A stretch of DNA of 55,836 nt from the NCBI GenBank assembly GCA_944325705.1, contig CALVBB010000015.1, positions 1 to 55,836 of the forward strand, read 5' to 3'. How positions within the stretch are numbered: the first letter of the stretch is position 1; each line of letters starts with the position of its first letter. The position numbers and the translations under genes are program-made. Below the pieces are notes generated by a model. That model was not told where the DNA came from, did not search any database, and worked only from the letters and a program-made list of their open reading frames with translations. Source of the stretch: Candidatus Gastranaerophilales bacterium. GTDB taxonomy: Bacteria; Cyanobacteriota; Vampirovibrionia; Gastranaerophilales; Gastranaerophilaceae. Below, piece after piece: positions 8,705-16,239 of the stretch.

Positions 8705-9111
8705 TTGAGAGCTCCATCAAAAAACTTTGCAAGCACTTCCGGCATTCTTCTGTAAAGCTTTCCGGATTTTGAAGAAATAGCAACGACTTCAACCTCAGCT
8801 TCAATAAAAGTTTTTCCGGTTTGTTTGGAAGTAATTTTCTGCGCAAAAGTAACCGAAAGTCCGTTAAACTTTGATATTGAAGTTTCAACAATAATCTCAT
8901 CATTAAGCTTTGCAGACGACTTATACCTGACATTAAGGTTAACCACAGGAAGCACAATATCCAGCGCTTCAAGCTCAACGAGATTGTGACCGGTCATTTC
9001 GCACCACTCAACACGCCCCATCTCAAGCCACCTCAAATACGAGCCATGCCAGACAACACCGTAAGCATCAGTATCAGAATAAAAAACTTTTTGTTCAAAT
9101 GTATGTTTCAT
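8686..9111 (-). CDS. ybgC: YbgC-like acyl-CoA thioesterase (hotdog fold)
   Basis: 141 residues from the ATG at 9111. The motif FYSDTDAYGVVWHGSYLRWLEMGR holds the conserved Asp and is the hallmark of 4-hydroxybenzoyl-CoA thioesterase/YbgC hotdog proteins, which hydrolyse acyl-CoA. An in-frame TTG at 9129 exists, but it overlaps a TATAAT box (9118-9123) that ends six bases before the ATG, so the ATG start and a very short leader are more likely. It is the first gene of the thioesterase-pseudouridine synthase-coaE operon. No tol-pal genes are adjacent. Confidence 0.85.
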   Translation of the reverse strand: MKHTFEQKVFYSDTDAYGVVWHGSYLRWLEMGRVEWCEMTGHNLVELEALDIVLPVVNLNVRYKSSAKLNDEIIVETSISKFNGLSVTFAQKITSKQTGKTFIEAEVEVVAISSKSGKLYRRMPEVLAKFFDGALKCPALV

Positions 9112-9117
9112 AGCCTG

Positions 9118-9123
9118 ATTATA
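9118..9123 (-). promoter_or_regulatory. -10 box nearly abutting the thioesterase start
   Basis: TATAAT on the minus strand ends 6 bp before ATG 9111. Transcription would start at or within a base or two of the start codon, giving a leaderless or nearly leaderless mRNA. No clear ribosome-binding site is visible. Confidence 0.45.
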
Positions 9124-9162
9124 GCACAAAAAGAGATAAACAAAAAAAATTAATAAAACCGC

Positions 9163-9191
9163 TTGACGTAAGAAAATGTTTGGAGTAAGTT
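9163..9191 (+). promoter_or_regulatory. Probable promoter of the tRNA-Pro transcript
   Basis: TTGACG (9163-9168) and TAAGTT (9186-9191) have a 17-bp spacer. The transcript would contain about 300 nt of leader, including two partial tRNA-Pro copies. Confidence 0.45.
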
Positions 9192-9273
9192 TGTAAATGC
9201 CTCAGGTTGTAACGCCCTGCCGCTAAACAATTAGGTGAATTTGTTCACAAAAGGGGGCAAACTTTTAAAGGCA

Positions 9274-9505
9274 GAACATTTGAAAATTTAATAAACCACG
9301 GGATGTGGCAAGGACTCCAAATTTGATTAATTATCAAATTTGGACGGAACTTGGTAGCGTCGCTACCAAGCAAGCCAGAATCTCGTTAAACAAACAAATA
9401 AACCTCGGGATGTGGCACTCTGCCGAGTGAAACAATCCGGCGAATTGTTTCACGAGAGGTGGTAGCGCACCTTTCAAATGTGAAACATTTGAAAACTTAA
9501 TAACC
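9274..9505 (+). repeat. Two partial tRNA-Pro 5' copies with hairpins in the D-arm
   Basis: CGGGATGTGGC, the first 11 bases of tRNA-Pro, recurs at 9299-9309 and 9406-9416. Copy 1 continues into a perfect 12-bp hairpin (9316-9344, loop TAATT) and then the D-arm piece CTTGGTAGCG followed by one base and its exact inverted copy (9350-9370). Copy 2 continues into a different perfect 10-bp hairpin (9427-9453, GTGAAACAAT stem) and then TGGTAGCGCACC (9460-9471). The leader segment before copy 1 (9274-9297) and before the real tRNA (9482-9505) is also a direct repeat, both based on CATTTGAAAA...TTAATAA. Confidence 0.85.
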
Positions 9506-9506
9506 T

Positions 9507-9583
9507 CGGGATGTGGCGCAGCTTGGTAGCGCACCTCGCTTGGGACGAGGGGGTCGCACGTTCAAATCGTGTCATCCCGACCA
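9507..9583 (+). tRNA. tRNA-Pro (anticodon TGG)
   Basis: Acceptor CGGGATG pairs with CATCCCG; D-arm GCGCAGCTTGGTAGCGC; anticodon stem CCTCG/CGAGG around loop CTTGGGA (TGG); T-arm with TTCAAAT; discriminator A and an encoded CCA (9581-9583). A terminator follows 8 bp later. Confidence 0.97.
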
Positions 9584-9590
9584 TTTAAAA

Positions 9591-9620
9591 AGAACCGTTA
9601 TAATTAACGGTTCTTTTTTA
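9591..9620 (+). terminator. Rho-independent terminator after tRNA-Pro
   Basis: AGAACCGTTA (9591-9600), loop TAAT, TAACGGTTCT (9605-9614) and a T-run. A-rich sequence on the other side means it can also end transcripts of the convergent methyltransferase gene. Confidence 0.9.
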
Positions 9621-9633
9621 TTTTATTTGAGAT

Positions 9634-10443
9634 TTACTTTCCGCATATAAAAAGGGAATTGCAGTTCTCGAACTCTTTTTCTAACCTGTAACCTATAGGG
9701 GAAAGGAGCTTCTTAACTTCTTCGGGATTACCGGTTTCAATAAAGATAACCGGCTTGTATTTCCGTAAAGTTTCGAGTGCGCCGTTAAGCACAAAAAGCT
9801 CATGTCCTTCCACATCAATTTTTACAAAATCTACTTTTTCTTCAACTATGTTAATATTATCTAATCTTTCCATTGCTAAATCACCGGAGGAAGATTTTCT
9901 GACAGACACTCCGCCGATATTCGTTTCAGTGTAACAGTTCATACAGCATGTAGTTTTCTCATCGCTGAGCGCAAGATTAAAAAGTTTTACCTTATCCTGC
10001 AGTCCGTTCAACTCTATATTTTTTGACAGAATTTCAAACGTAGACTTCACCGGCTCAAAGGAGTATACCGTTTTTGCCCCGCACAAACCAGCCCAGTAAA
10101 GGGTATGGTTTCCTATATTTGCACCTATGTCTAGAATTACGGCATCTTTTTCCGGAAGATACTCAAGCAGTTCCAGAAGAATATTCTGTTCAAAAAACTT
10201 TTTCCTCTCGAAAATATACCTCTGGATTAAATCAGTCTTATACAGAGGAACATAAAAAAGAATATTCCCGACATTAGTAATGTTATCAAGCTTTATCAAA
10301 CGCTTTTTAAGAATTTCAATCTCGTCACGCAAAGCTTTTTGACCGTAACTGATTTGAAAGCTCACTCTAATTCCAAAGAGTTTAAATACTATGTGATTTG
10401 AAGCCTTAACTCTTTTAAAACAAAACATATCATTGATTTTCAC
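9634..10443 (-). CDS. FkbM-family SAM-dependent methyltransferase
   Basis: 269 residues starting from GTG at 10443, with AAGGAG eight bases before it. The first 70 residues are poorly conserved. The methyltransferase core then shows SAM motif I VILDIGANIGNHTLYWA, acidic VYSFEPVKSTFEIL, and the FkbM block VDFVKIDVEGHELFVLNGA. FkbM enzymes usually O-methylate sugars or polyketides, and in genomes like this they often modify surface glycans. The target is unknown. It is a single gene facing tRNA-Pro. Confidence 0.87.
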   Translation of the reverse strand: MKINDMFCFKRVKASNHIVFKLFGIRVSFQISYGQKALRDEIEILKKRLIKLDNITNVGNILFYVPLYKTDLIQRYIFERKKFFEQNILLELLEYLPEKDAVILDIGANIGNHTLYWAGLCGAKTVYSFEPVKSTFEILSKNIELNGLQDKVKLFNLALSDEKTTCCMNCYTETNIGGVSVRKSSSGDLAMERLDNINIVEEKVDFVKIDVEGHELFVLNGALETLRKYKPVIFIETGNPEEVKKLLSPIGYRLEKEFENCNSLFICGK

Positions 10444-10532
10444 CGCTCATACTCCTTATTTAACTATCATAGATTTTATTCTATAGAAAATATTCAATAC
10501 AATAAAATCAATATATTCTAAAATTAAATAAT

Positions 10533-10817
10533 ATGCAAGATACTGATAAAGAAAATCAAAAGCAGAATAAAGCAGAGATTTTAAAAAATCTTGGAAGTAT
10601 CATATATGCAAAAAGACAGGAAGCAGGGAAAGGCATCAACAAGTTCTCGTTTGAATACGACATAGGAAACGGACTTCTGTCACAGCTTGAAAAGGGAAAC
10701 ATTGACGCGCGAATTACAACCGTCTGGAAACTCGCTAATGCTTTCGGGCTTAAGTGTTCAGATTTGATAAAACTGGTTGAGGACAGACTGGATAAAGATT
10801 TTAATTTTTATGACTAA
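10533..10817 (+). CDS. Small XRE-type DNA-binding protein
   Basis: 94 residues, almost entirely a helix-turn-helix: NLGSIIYAKRQEAG, DIGNGLLSQLEKGN, TVWKLANAFGLKCSDLI. This pattern (SLEN/QLEKG plus TLxKLAxAL) matches XRE/Cro regulators. No Shine-Dalgarno is visible before ATG 10533, so initiation may be leaderless. It neighbours a broken prepilin gene at 10970-11197, which it may once have controlled in the way the other XRE-prepilin pairs suggest; that link is a guess. Confidence 0.8.
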   Translation: MQDTDKENQKQNKAEILKNLGSIIYAKRQEAGKGINKFSFEYDIGNGLLSQLEKGNIDARITTVWKLANAFGLKCSDLIKLVEDRLDKDFNFYD

Positions 10818-10969
10818 AAATAAAAGATACAAAACGATAAAAAGTTAATCTAATAAAAGTATTTGTTTTCATTTAAACATTATTTTGTCTAGGAAGATTT
10901 TTAAAATAATTTTTATCAGTTAAAGCTTTATAAGTATACAAACAACCCCGTTATAAGCATTTATTGAAG

Positions 10970-11197
10970 TCAAAGAGCACCAGCCTTCCTCTTCCGGATA
11001 ATCTGATTGAGTGTGTCCCATAGGAAGGAGTTTTCAGTCCTGCATAATTTGTGAAACGTAAATACATCATGTCCCCAACGGTTAGGTTTCTTCTTCTGGT
11101 TATTAACAAGTGCGGGCAGCATCATCGCAGCAACCACACCTATAACAGCCAGCGTTATAAGAACTTCTGCTAAAGTAAATCCGTATTTTGATTGCAT
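10970..11197 (-). pseudogene. Truncated prepilin remnant
   Basis: 75 residues from ATG 11197 (GGAGG eight bases upstream; a longer in-frame start at 11230 is less likely). It has the prepilin signal QSKYGFTLAEVLITLAVIGVVAAMMLPAL, but after NNQKKK the sequence jumps to NRWGHDVFTF, resembling the late head-domain motif GVDMFSF of the 43980 prepilin, and then ends in an unrelated basic tail. Full-length relatives here are 230-250 residues. An internal deletion joining N-terminal and C-terminal parts explains this best. Confidence 0.7.
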
Positions 11198-11281
11198 GCC
11201 ACACCTCCATTTATATTTAATGATAGTCAATATACAGTTGAAAAATAATGGTAAATTATATAATTTTTAGTCAGGAGAAAA

Positions 11282-11464
11282 ATGAGCTTAAAAAACGAAC
11301 AAATTATAGACCTGACACGCAACAAAACCCAAAAGAGCAACATTATGATTAATGAAGAGCTATGGGAGCTGTTCAAGGAAGCCTGCACAAGGAATAACAC
11401 AACTCCAACTTCAAAAATTGAAAAATGGATGATAAATTTTGTTGATGAAAACGGATTGATTTGA
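11282..11464 (+). CDS. Small protein, possible ribbon-helix-helix regulator
   Basis: 60 residues with a strong ribosome site (AGGAGAAAA). The pattern KSNIMINEELWELFKEACTRNNTTPTSKIEKWMINFV resembles the CopG/Arc ribbon-helix-helix layout: a short beta strand (IMINEELW), helix, turn and a second helix. The assignment is tentative because this family is short and divergent. It lies about 100 bp upstream of yidC on the same strand. Confidence 0.55.
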   Translation: MSLKNEQIIDLTRNKTQKSNIMINEELWELFKEACTRNNTTPTSKIEKWMINFVDENGLI

Positions 11465-11568
11465 GAGTGCGGCTTTTAATTCTTTACCTGCACGCTTCAT
11501 TTGACTTTACTATTCTTTTATAATAGAGTTTTGGAAGAATGTTTTTATTTTAATGAGGATTAGGGAAA

Positions 11569-12708
11569 TTGGATTTTGTAGCTTTAACTATTGAAATATT
11601 AAAAGTGCTGGCTTCATTTGTCGGAAGTTACGGGCTGGCAATCGTTGTATTAACATTGATTGTAAGAGCCGCACTGTGGCCGCTTAATACATCGCAGCAG
11701 CGTTCCATGAGAATGATGCAGACACTCCAGCCGAAATTAAAGGCAATTCAGGACAGATACCAGAGTAACCCGCAGGTTATGCAGCAGAAGATGATGGAAT
11801 TCTATAAGGAACACAACTTCAACCCGATGGGCGGCTGCCTGCCTTTGTTAATACAGATGCCTATATTTATTCTTCTGTATTCGGCATTGATGAGTCCGCA
11901 GTTTATACAGGTTGCCGGAACTTCAAAATTCCTTTTCATAAACAGGCTTGACACAACGCTCAGAGCGAGCGCCGGAATTTCTAATGACGGAGTTATGGGC
12001 GTTTCCAAATATGATGTATTCATTCCGGGTAAAACAGCACGGGTTTACCTTCCGGGAGAAGTTCTTGACAACGTAAAAATTGATAACCAGAAAAAGGCGC
12101 TTGAAATTCAGGGCGGCATTAATCCGGGACAGGATATTGATTTCAAAATGAGTCTTGATAATTTAGGGCTCAAGTTTAATCAGTTAGACCGTATAGAGAA
12201 GGCTGAGATTACGGTTACCGATCAGAACACAAGGGAAAATGAAAAATTAATCTTCACCAGAAACGGAGGCTACTTGATTACCTCAATGCCGACTGTAGAG
12301 GTGAAAAAATCTTTCCACTGGGATGTTTTTATACTGATTGTACTGTTCGGGCTTTCCATTGTTCTGTCGCAGAAACTTATGATGGCAACTTCAAATAAAA
12401 ACAAGGATTCGCTTGATCCTACCCAGGCCGCAATCCAGAAATCAATGGGCACATTCATGCCTATAATGATTATCGGAACATTTGTAATAATCCCAATTCC
12501 GGCAGGGGTTTTAATCTACCTTATCGTAAGTAATGTGGTGCAGGTTCTGCAGACTGTTTTAATTAACAAGCAGATGGATATGGAAGAAGCCGCTAAAAAG
12601 GTTAAAGCTTCCGATGGCTCAAAAGTTATTGAGGCGGAAGTAGTTGTGGAGGGGGAGCAGCCTAAAACAGGTTTGCTTGAACGATTAAAGCAACTTTATA
12701 AAAAATAA
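11569..12708 (+). CDS. yidC: Membrane protein insertase YidC/Oxa1
   Basis: 379 residues from a TTG start. It inserts and folds proteins in the inner membrane, alone or with SecYEG. Membrane segments lie at about 10-35 (ending VRAALWPLN, with the functional Arg), 92-115 (CLPLLIQMPIFILLYSAL), about 250-270, and two near the C-terminus (FMPIMIIGTFVIIPIPAGVLIYLIVSN). Cytoplasmic loop 1 contains the helical hairpin QQRSMRMMQTLQPKLKAIQ. There is no large N-terminal periplasmic domain. Instead, a soluble segment of about 130 residues sits between the second and third membrane segments, as in cyanobacterial-type YidC. It is followed 11 bp later by queA. Confidence 0.93.
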   Translation: MDFVALTIEILKVLASFVGSYGLAIVVLTLIVRAALWPLNTSQQRSMRMMQTLQPKLKAIQDRYQSNPQVMQQKMMEFYKEHNFNPMGGCLPLLIQMPIFILLYSALMSPQFIQVAGTSKFLFINRLDTTLRASAGISNDGVMGVSKYDVFIPGKTARVYLPGEVLDNVKIDNQKKALEIQGGINPGQDIDFKMSLDNLGLKFNQLDRIEKAEITVTDQNTRENEKLIFTRNGGYLITSMPTVEVKKSFHWDVFILIVLFGLSIVLSQKLMMATSNKNKDSLDPTQAAIQKSMGTFMPIMIIGTFVIIPIPAGVLIYLIVSNVVQVLQTVLINKQMDMEEAAKKVKASDGSKVIEAEVVVEGEQPKTGLLERLKQLYKK

Positions 12709-12719
12709 CAGAGATAGTA

Positions 12720-13763
12720 ATGAAATTATCAGATTATGACTATAACCTTCCGGAAGAATTGATTGCGCAGCTTCCGGCAGAAAAACGAGAAAATTCAAGA
12801 ATGCTTGTACTCGAGAGGGGCAGGCATTCTATTTCGCATAAACATTTTTACGATATTGTGGATTTAATAGATGGAGATTCGCTCCTTGTTTTGAATAACA
12901 CAAAAGTCTTGCCTGCTAGACTTTACGGCAAAAAAGAAACCGGCGCTAAAATCGAAATTTTCCTTTTAAAACAACGGGAAAACGATGAGTGGGAAGTGCT
13001 CATAAAACCATCAAAAAGAGTTAAACCGGCAACTATAGTAAAAATAAGCAATGAACTTTCTGTTGAAGTTATAAAAAGGCTGGAAGATGACGGTGAATGG
13101 CTCGTAAAACTTTTATATGAAGGAAGTCTTCTTGACGTTCTGCACAGAAACGGCAACATACCGCTTCCGCCGTATATTGAAAGAAAAATGCAGACGGAAG
13201 ATTTAAAAAAGCTGGATTTTGAGAGATACCAGACAGTCTACGCAAAAGATGAAGGTTCTGTTGCAGCACCTACAGCCGGTTTGCATTTTACGGAAGAAAT
13301 TATAGAAAAACTAAAAAATAAAGGGGTTGAAATTGCTTATGTTACCCTGAACGTAGGGCTCGGAACTTTCCGGCCGGTTAAATGCGAAAACATTTTAGAC
13401 CACAAAATGCACTCGGAAAACTTTGAAATTACACCTGAGGCTGCAGGCGTAATCAACAGGGCAAAAGCTTCCGGCAAAAAAATCATAGCAGTCGGCACTA
13501 CTACCGTACGGACACTCGAAACAGCTTACCAAAAGTTCGGGGAAATTAAAGCCTGCCATGACCATTCCGAACTTTTCATTTATCCGCCTTATGAATTTAA
13601 GGTAGTAGATAACTTAATCACAAATTTTCATCTGCCAAAATCCACACTTTTAATGCTTGTGAGCGCACTTGCCGGTAAAGATTTTATATTTGAGGCCTAT
13701 AAAGAGGCAATTGCGAAACGCTACCGGTTCTACAGTTACGGGGATTGCATGTACATCTGCTAG
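12720..13763 (+). CDS. queA: S-adenosylmethionine:tRNA ribosyltransferase-isomerase
   Basis: 347 residues. QueA transfers the ribosyl group of SAM to preQ1 in tRNA and isomerises it to epoxyqueuosine. The start MKLSDYDYNLPEELIAQLPAEKRENSRML, the central GSVAAPTAGLHFT, the GLGTFRPV block and the C-terminal RFYSYGDCMYI are all family signatures and the length is normal. It lies 11 bp after yidC, so the two are probably co-transcribed. The stop region overlaps the end of the convergent XRE gene by four bases. Confidence 0.95.
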   Translation: MKLSDYDYNLPEELIAQLPAEKRENSRMLVLERGRHSISHKHFYDIVDLIDGDSLLVLNNTKVLPARLYGKKETGAKIEIFLLKQRENDEWEVLIKPSKRVKPATIVKISNELSVEVIKRLEDDGEWLVKLLYEGSLLDVLHRNGNIPLPPYIERKMQTEDLKKLDFERYQTVYAKDEGSVAAPTAGLHFTEEIIEKLKNKGVEIAYVTLNVGLGTFRPVKCENILDHKMHSENFEITPEAAGVINRAKASGKKIIAVGTTTVRTLETAYQKFGEIKACHDHSELFIYPPYEFKVVDNLITNFHLPKSTLLMLVSALAGKDFIFEAYKEAIAKRYRFYSYGDCMYIC

Positions 13764-14080
13764 TTTAAAAACCCTCTCAATATATTATAAATATCTAAGA
13801 TTTTTTCGGGATTATTTTTAATAAGCCTGTCAACTTCACTGCGGACATTTTCAGGTTTTTGAGGATAATATTCAAAATCAAAAAGCTGTTTCGGGGTAAC
13901 CTGCAGGGCATTACAGAGCTTTTCAAGGGTATCTGCCGTAACAAAATTGGTACCGCACTCTATAAAAGAAAGCGACCTGCAGTTGTAATCAAGTTTTTCT
14001 GCAAGTTCTTCCTGCGTAAGCCCGGATTTTTCCCTGTAATATTTTATTTTCTTGCCGAACTGCTTTTTAATTTCGCTCAT
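13760..14080 (-). CDS. XRE-family regulator (divergent to the 14186 prepilin)
   Basis: 106 residues: helix-turn-helix (YREKSGLTQEELAEKLDYNCRSLSFIECGT, then TADTLEKLCNALQVTPKQLF) and a short tail ending LDIYNILRGFLN. Its architecture is the same as the 5191 regulator. AAGGTAG precedes ATG 14080. The 105-bp divergent region holds a promoter and two inverted repeats, so it is likely to control the prepilin and itself. Confidence 0.88.
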   Translation of the reverse strand: MSEIKKQFGKKIKYYREKSGLTQEELAEKLDYNCRSLSFIECGTNFVTADTLEKLCNALQVTPKQLFDFEYYPQKPENVRSEVDRLIKNNPEKILDIYNILRGFLN

Positions 14081-14106
14081 AATCTACCTTTTAATTTTAT
14101 TTATTT

Positions 14107-14154
14107 TACGTTACAGTTAAACGTATTGAAAAATACTACACAGTATGTTAAAAT
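14107..14154 (+). promoter_or_regulatory. Promoter with two inverted repeats before the 14186 prepilin
   Basis: TTGAAA (14126-14131) and TAAAAT (14149-14154) have a 17-bp spacer. TACGTT (14107-14112) and its exact inverse AACGTA (14120-14125) lie immediately upstream of the -35 box. ATACT/AGTAT (14133-14146) form a second inverted repeat inside the spacer. Both are candidate binding sites for the divergent XRE protein. Confidence 0.6.
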
Positions 14155-14185
14155 ACATAAAGAAACTAATTGGAGGATGTAAGAT

Positions 14186-15226
14186 ATGAGAAAAAACAAA
14201 CAACTGGCTATGTATTTCAAAAAGCAATCCGGCCATAAGACTATAAGGCAATATGTGAACAAAGAAATTCTGAACAGTTGCAATTTAGGTGCGCCTGGAC
14301 AATTAACGGTTCAGAATAATATATCTAATGATAAACTGTTCAACATTTCAACAGTTCTGCCCCTCGGATTTGTAATTCCGACCTGCTGGTTTTCTTGTCC
14401 GCCCCTTGCGGGAGGACCGAAATCTTCGATTTCGAGGAGGGGTTATTCAAAGGCAGGTGGTGGTGCGCAGTGCCGGAGGGTTTTGTTGAACTCTTCACGC
14501 TTCACCCGCCGAAAAGCCGCCTTTACTCTCGCCGAAGTCCTCATAACCATCGGTATTATCGGGGTGGTTGCCGCGATGACACTGCCAACCCTTGTCAATA
14601 AATATCAGCAAAAGCAATCCATTGCACAGCTTCAAAAGGTTTATTCCGTGCTAAATCAGGCATTCAGACGTTCTGAGGCTGATAATGAATCTTCAATCTA
14701 CTGGGATACCTCCAAAGGCACACAGGTATTTTTCAATACATACTGGAGACCTTACCTGAACATTATAGAAGAATGTAAAGGAACTAAAATAGCAGCCTGT
14801 GCCTATACATCAAGCACCCCGTGGAAAAGAGCAAATAACCGGCAGGACGGTTATTTCCTTGTACTAAGTAATACCAGAACGCCTGTTATTCTTGCTGACG
14901 GAAGTTTTGTAAGCATTTTAACCAGCTCTGGTTATGGTTCGGGAACAGGTGATACAGATGAGGACGGGAATGTTATCTATGATGAAACAAAAAACGGAGC
15001 AGATACAAGAATTATAGTTGATCTCAACGCCTCAAAGCTGCCAAACACATTCGGTAAAGACGTATTCCTTCTGGAAAGAGTCGCCGGTAAGGGTATAATG
15101 CCTTACGGCTACAACAAGGATGATGAAGAGATAGATGCAAACTGTTCAAAATCCGGTTCCGGCTACATGTGCGCGGCAAAACTTATCCGCGACGGCTGGG
15201 AGATGAAAAACAATTATCCGTGGTGA
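14186..15226 (+). CDS. Prepilin-like protein with a 112-residue leader carrying a repeat insertion
   Basis: 346 residues from ATG 14186 (GGAGG upstream). The prepilin signal AFTLAEVLITIGIIGVVAAMTLPTL appears only after about 111 residues, far longer than a normal 5-30-residue leader. The stretch encoded by about 14390-14490 (CPPLAGGPKSSISRRGYS, then GAQCRRVLLN) is related at DNA and reading-frame level to a repeat at 39311-39545. The head domain is about 210 residues with several Cys and ends in DGWEMKNNYPW. Start sites closer to the signal have no good ribosome site. Whether the long leader is translated and still processed is uncertain. Confidence 0.8.
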   Translation: MRKNKQLAMYFKKQSGHKTIRQYVNKEILNSCNLGAPGQLTVQNNISNDKLFNISTVLPLGFVIPTCWFSCPPLAGGPKSSISRRGYSKAGGGAQCRRVLLNSSRFTRRKAAFTLAEVLITIGIIGVVAAMTLPTLVNKYQQKQSIAQLQKVYSVLNQAFRRSEADNESSIYWDTSKGTQVFFNTYWRPYLNIIEECKGTKIAACAYTSSTPWKRANNRQDGYFLVLSNTRTPVILADGSFVSILTSSGYGSGTGDTDEDGNVIYDETKNGADTRIIVDLNASKLPNTFGKDVFLLERVAGKGIMPYGYNKDDEEIDANCSKSGSGYMCAAKLIRDGWEMKNNYPW

Positions 15227-15246
15227 GTTTTTCAACCCCCAAATTA

Positions 15247-15323
15247 CATGTAAAGGACTTTATTTTGAAACGCTGGCAGCAACAGGTGCGAAAGAGTGTT
15301 AAAAAAATAAATTCCTTTACATG
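15247..15323 (+). repeat. Hairpin element copy A (conserved tip, private arms)
   Basis: Arms CATGTAAAGGAC... and ...TTCCTTTACATG pair over about 20 bp with one mismatch. The tip contains GAAACGCTGG, GGTGCGAAAGAG and TGTT, matching the tips of copies B, C and D. It lies 20 bp after the stop of the 14186 prepilin. Confidence 0.75.
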
Positions 15324-15441
15324 ATAAATTTGTCGCGGAATTTCGATGAGTTTGACTTCCTGTGAAAAATCATTAATTCAAATGATAACAGGGTAGTAGA
15401 TTAATTCTATAATTAGTGTAACAGATAAGGGAAGAATAATT

Positions 15442-16170
15442 ATGTTTTCAGAATTTATTCAAGGATTGTTATCAAGTGGAGGTAAAACAGCTGCAATGCA
15501 GAGATATGCAGCCCTGAACCGTCAGGTTAATTACATAAATAATCAAGACTACCCTGCAAACTTAAACCCTATAGATACAATTTATCCCGCTAACAAACCC
15601 AATAACATGGAGTCTTTTGAAAACATTCTTCAGTCAACAACAAAAAGTAATTTTGGTTCTCTGCTTCTCGGCCCTCAGGCGATGAGAGTTAACGCCGATA
15701 TAGTCAAAAACAATTCGCAAAATTCCCTTACAAATACTCTTAATGAACTCAACGGCGTGAATGCGGCAAACTCTTACAACACTTCAGGAGCTTCAAAAGC
15801 TCAAATTTTAAGTATGGTATCAAAGGTTTCTGAAAAATACGGCGTTGACGATAAACTTGTCAAAGCGCTTATTAAGCAGGAATCAGGCTTCAACCCTGAC
15901 GCAACCTCAAAAGCCGGAGCAATGGGATTAATGCAGTTAATGCCTGCGACAGCCAAGCATTTAGGGGTAAAAGATGCCTACAATCCTTTACAGAATGTTG
16001 AAGGCGGAGTTAAATACCTCAAATCCATGCTTGACAAATACAACGGAAACATAATTCTGGCACTGGCCGCTTACAACGCAGGCCCCGGTGCTGTTGACAA
16101 ATATTCCGGAGTTCCTCCGTATCAGGAAACCCAGAATTATGTAAAAAATATCCTTGCCAATTATTTATAA
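15442..16170 (+). CDS. Lytic transglycosylase, SLT domain
   Basis: 242 residues. The C-terminal half (about 120-242) is a lysozyme-like SLT domain: KYGVDDKLVKALIKQESGFNP (catalytic Glu near 147), SKAGAMGLMQLMPATA, and LALAAYNAGPGAVDKY. The family cleaves peptidoglycan glycan strands, forming 1,6-anhydro-muramic ends. The N-terminal 110 residues are polar and Asn/Gln-rich with no signal peptide, as in transglycosylases attached to secretion or flagellar-type machines. The link to the pilus genes nearby is an inference. Confidence 0.88.
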   Translation: MFSEFIQGLLSSGGKTAAMQRYAALNRQVNYINNQDYPANLNPIDTIYPANKPNNMESFENILQSTTKSNFGSLLLGPQAMRVNADIVKNNSQNSLTNTLNELNGVNAANSYNTSGASKAQILSMVSKVSEKYGVDDKLVKALIKQESGFNPDATSKAGAMGLMQLMPATAKHLGVKDAYNPLQNVEGGVKYLKSMLDKYNGNIILALAAYNAGPGAVDKYSGVPPYQETQNYVKNILANYL

Positions 16171-16239
16171 ACTTTTGCATTAATATATTTTTTCTGCTAC
16201 ACTAGCTTTATAAATCTGTTTATTAAGGAAAGGTAGCGA

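Noticed and set aside
1283-9534. Many 60-150-codon open frames opposite or overlapping strong genes (for example 3987-4433 minus, 6931-7194 minus, 8682-8978 minus, 9334-9534 minus)
   Set aside because: They lie inside well-supported genes or repeat regions, lack ribosome sites, and show no protein-like motifs.
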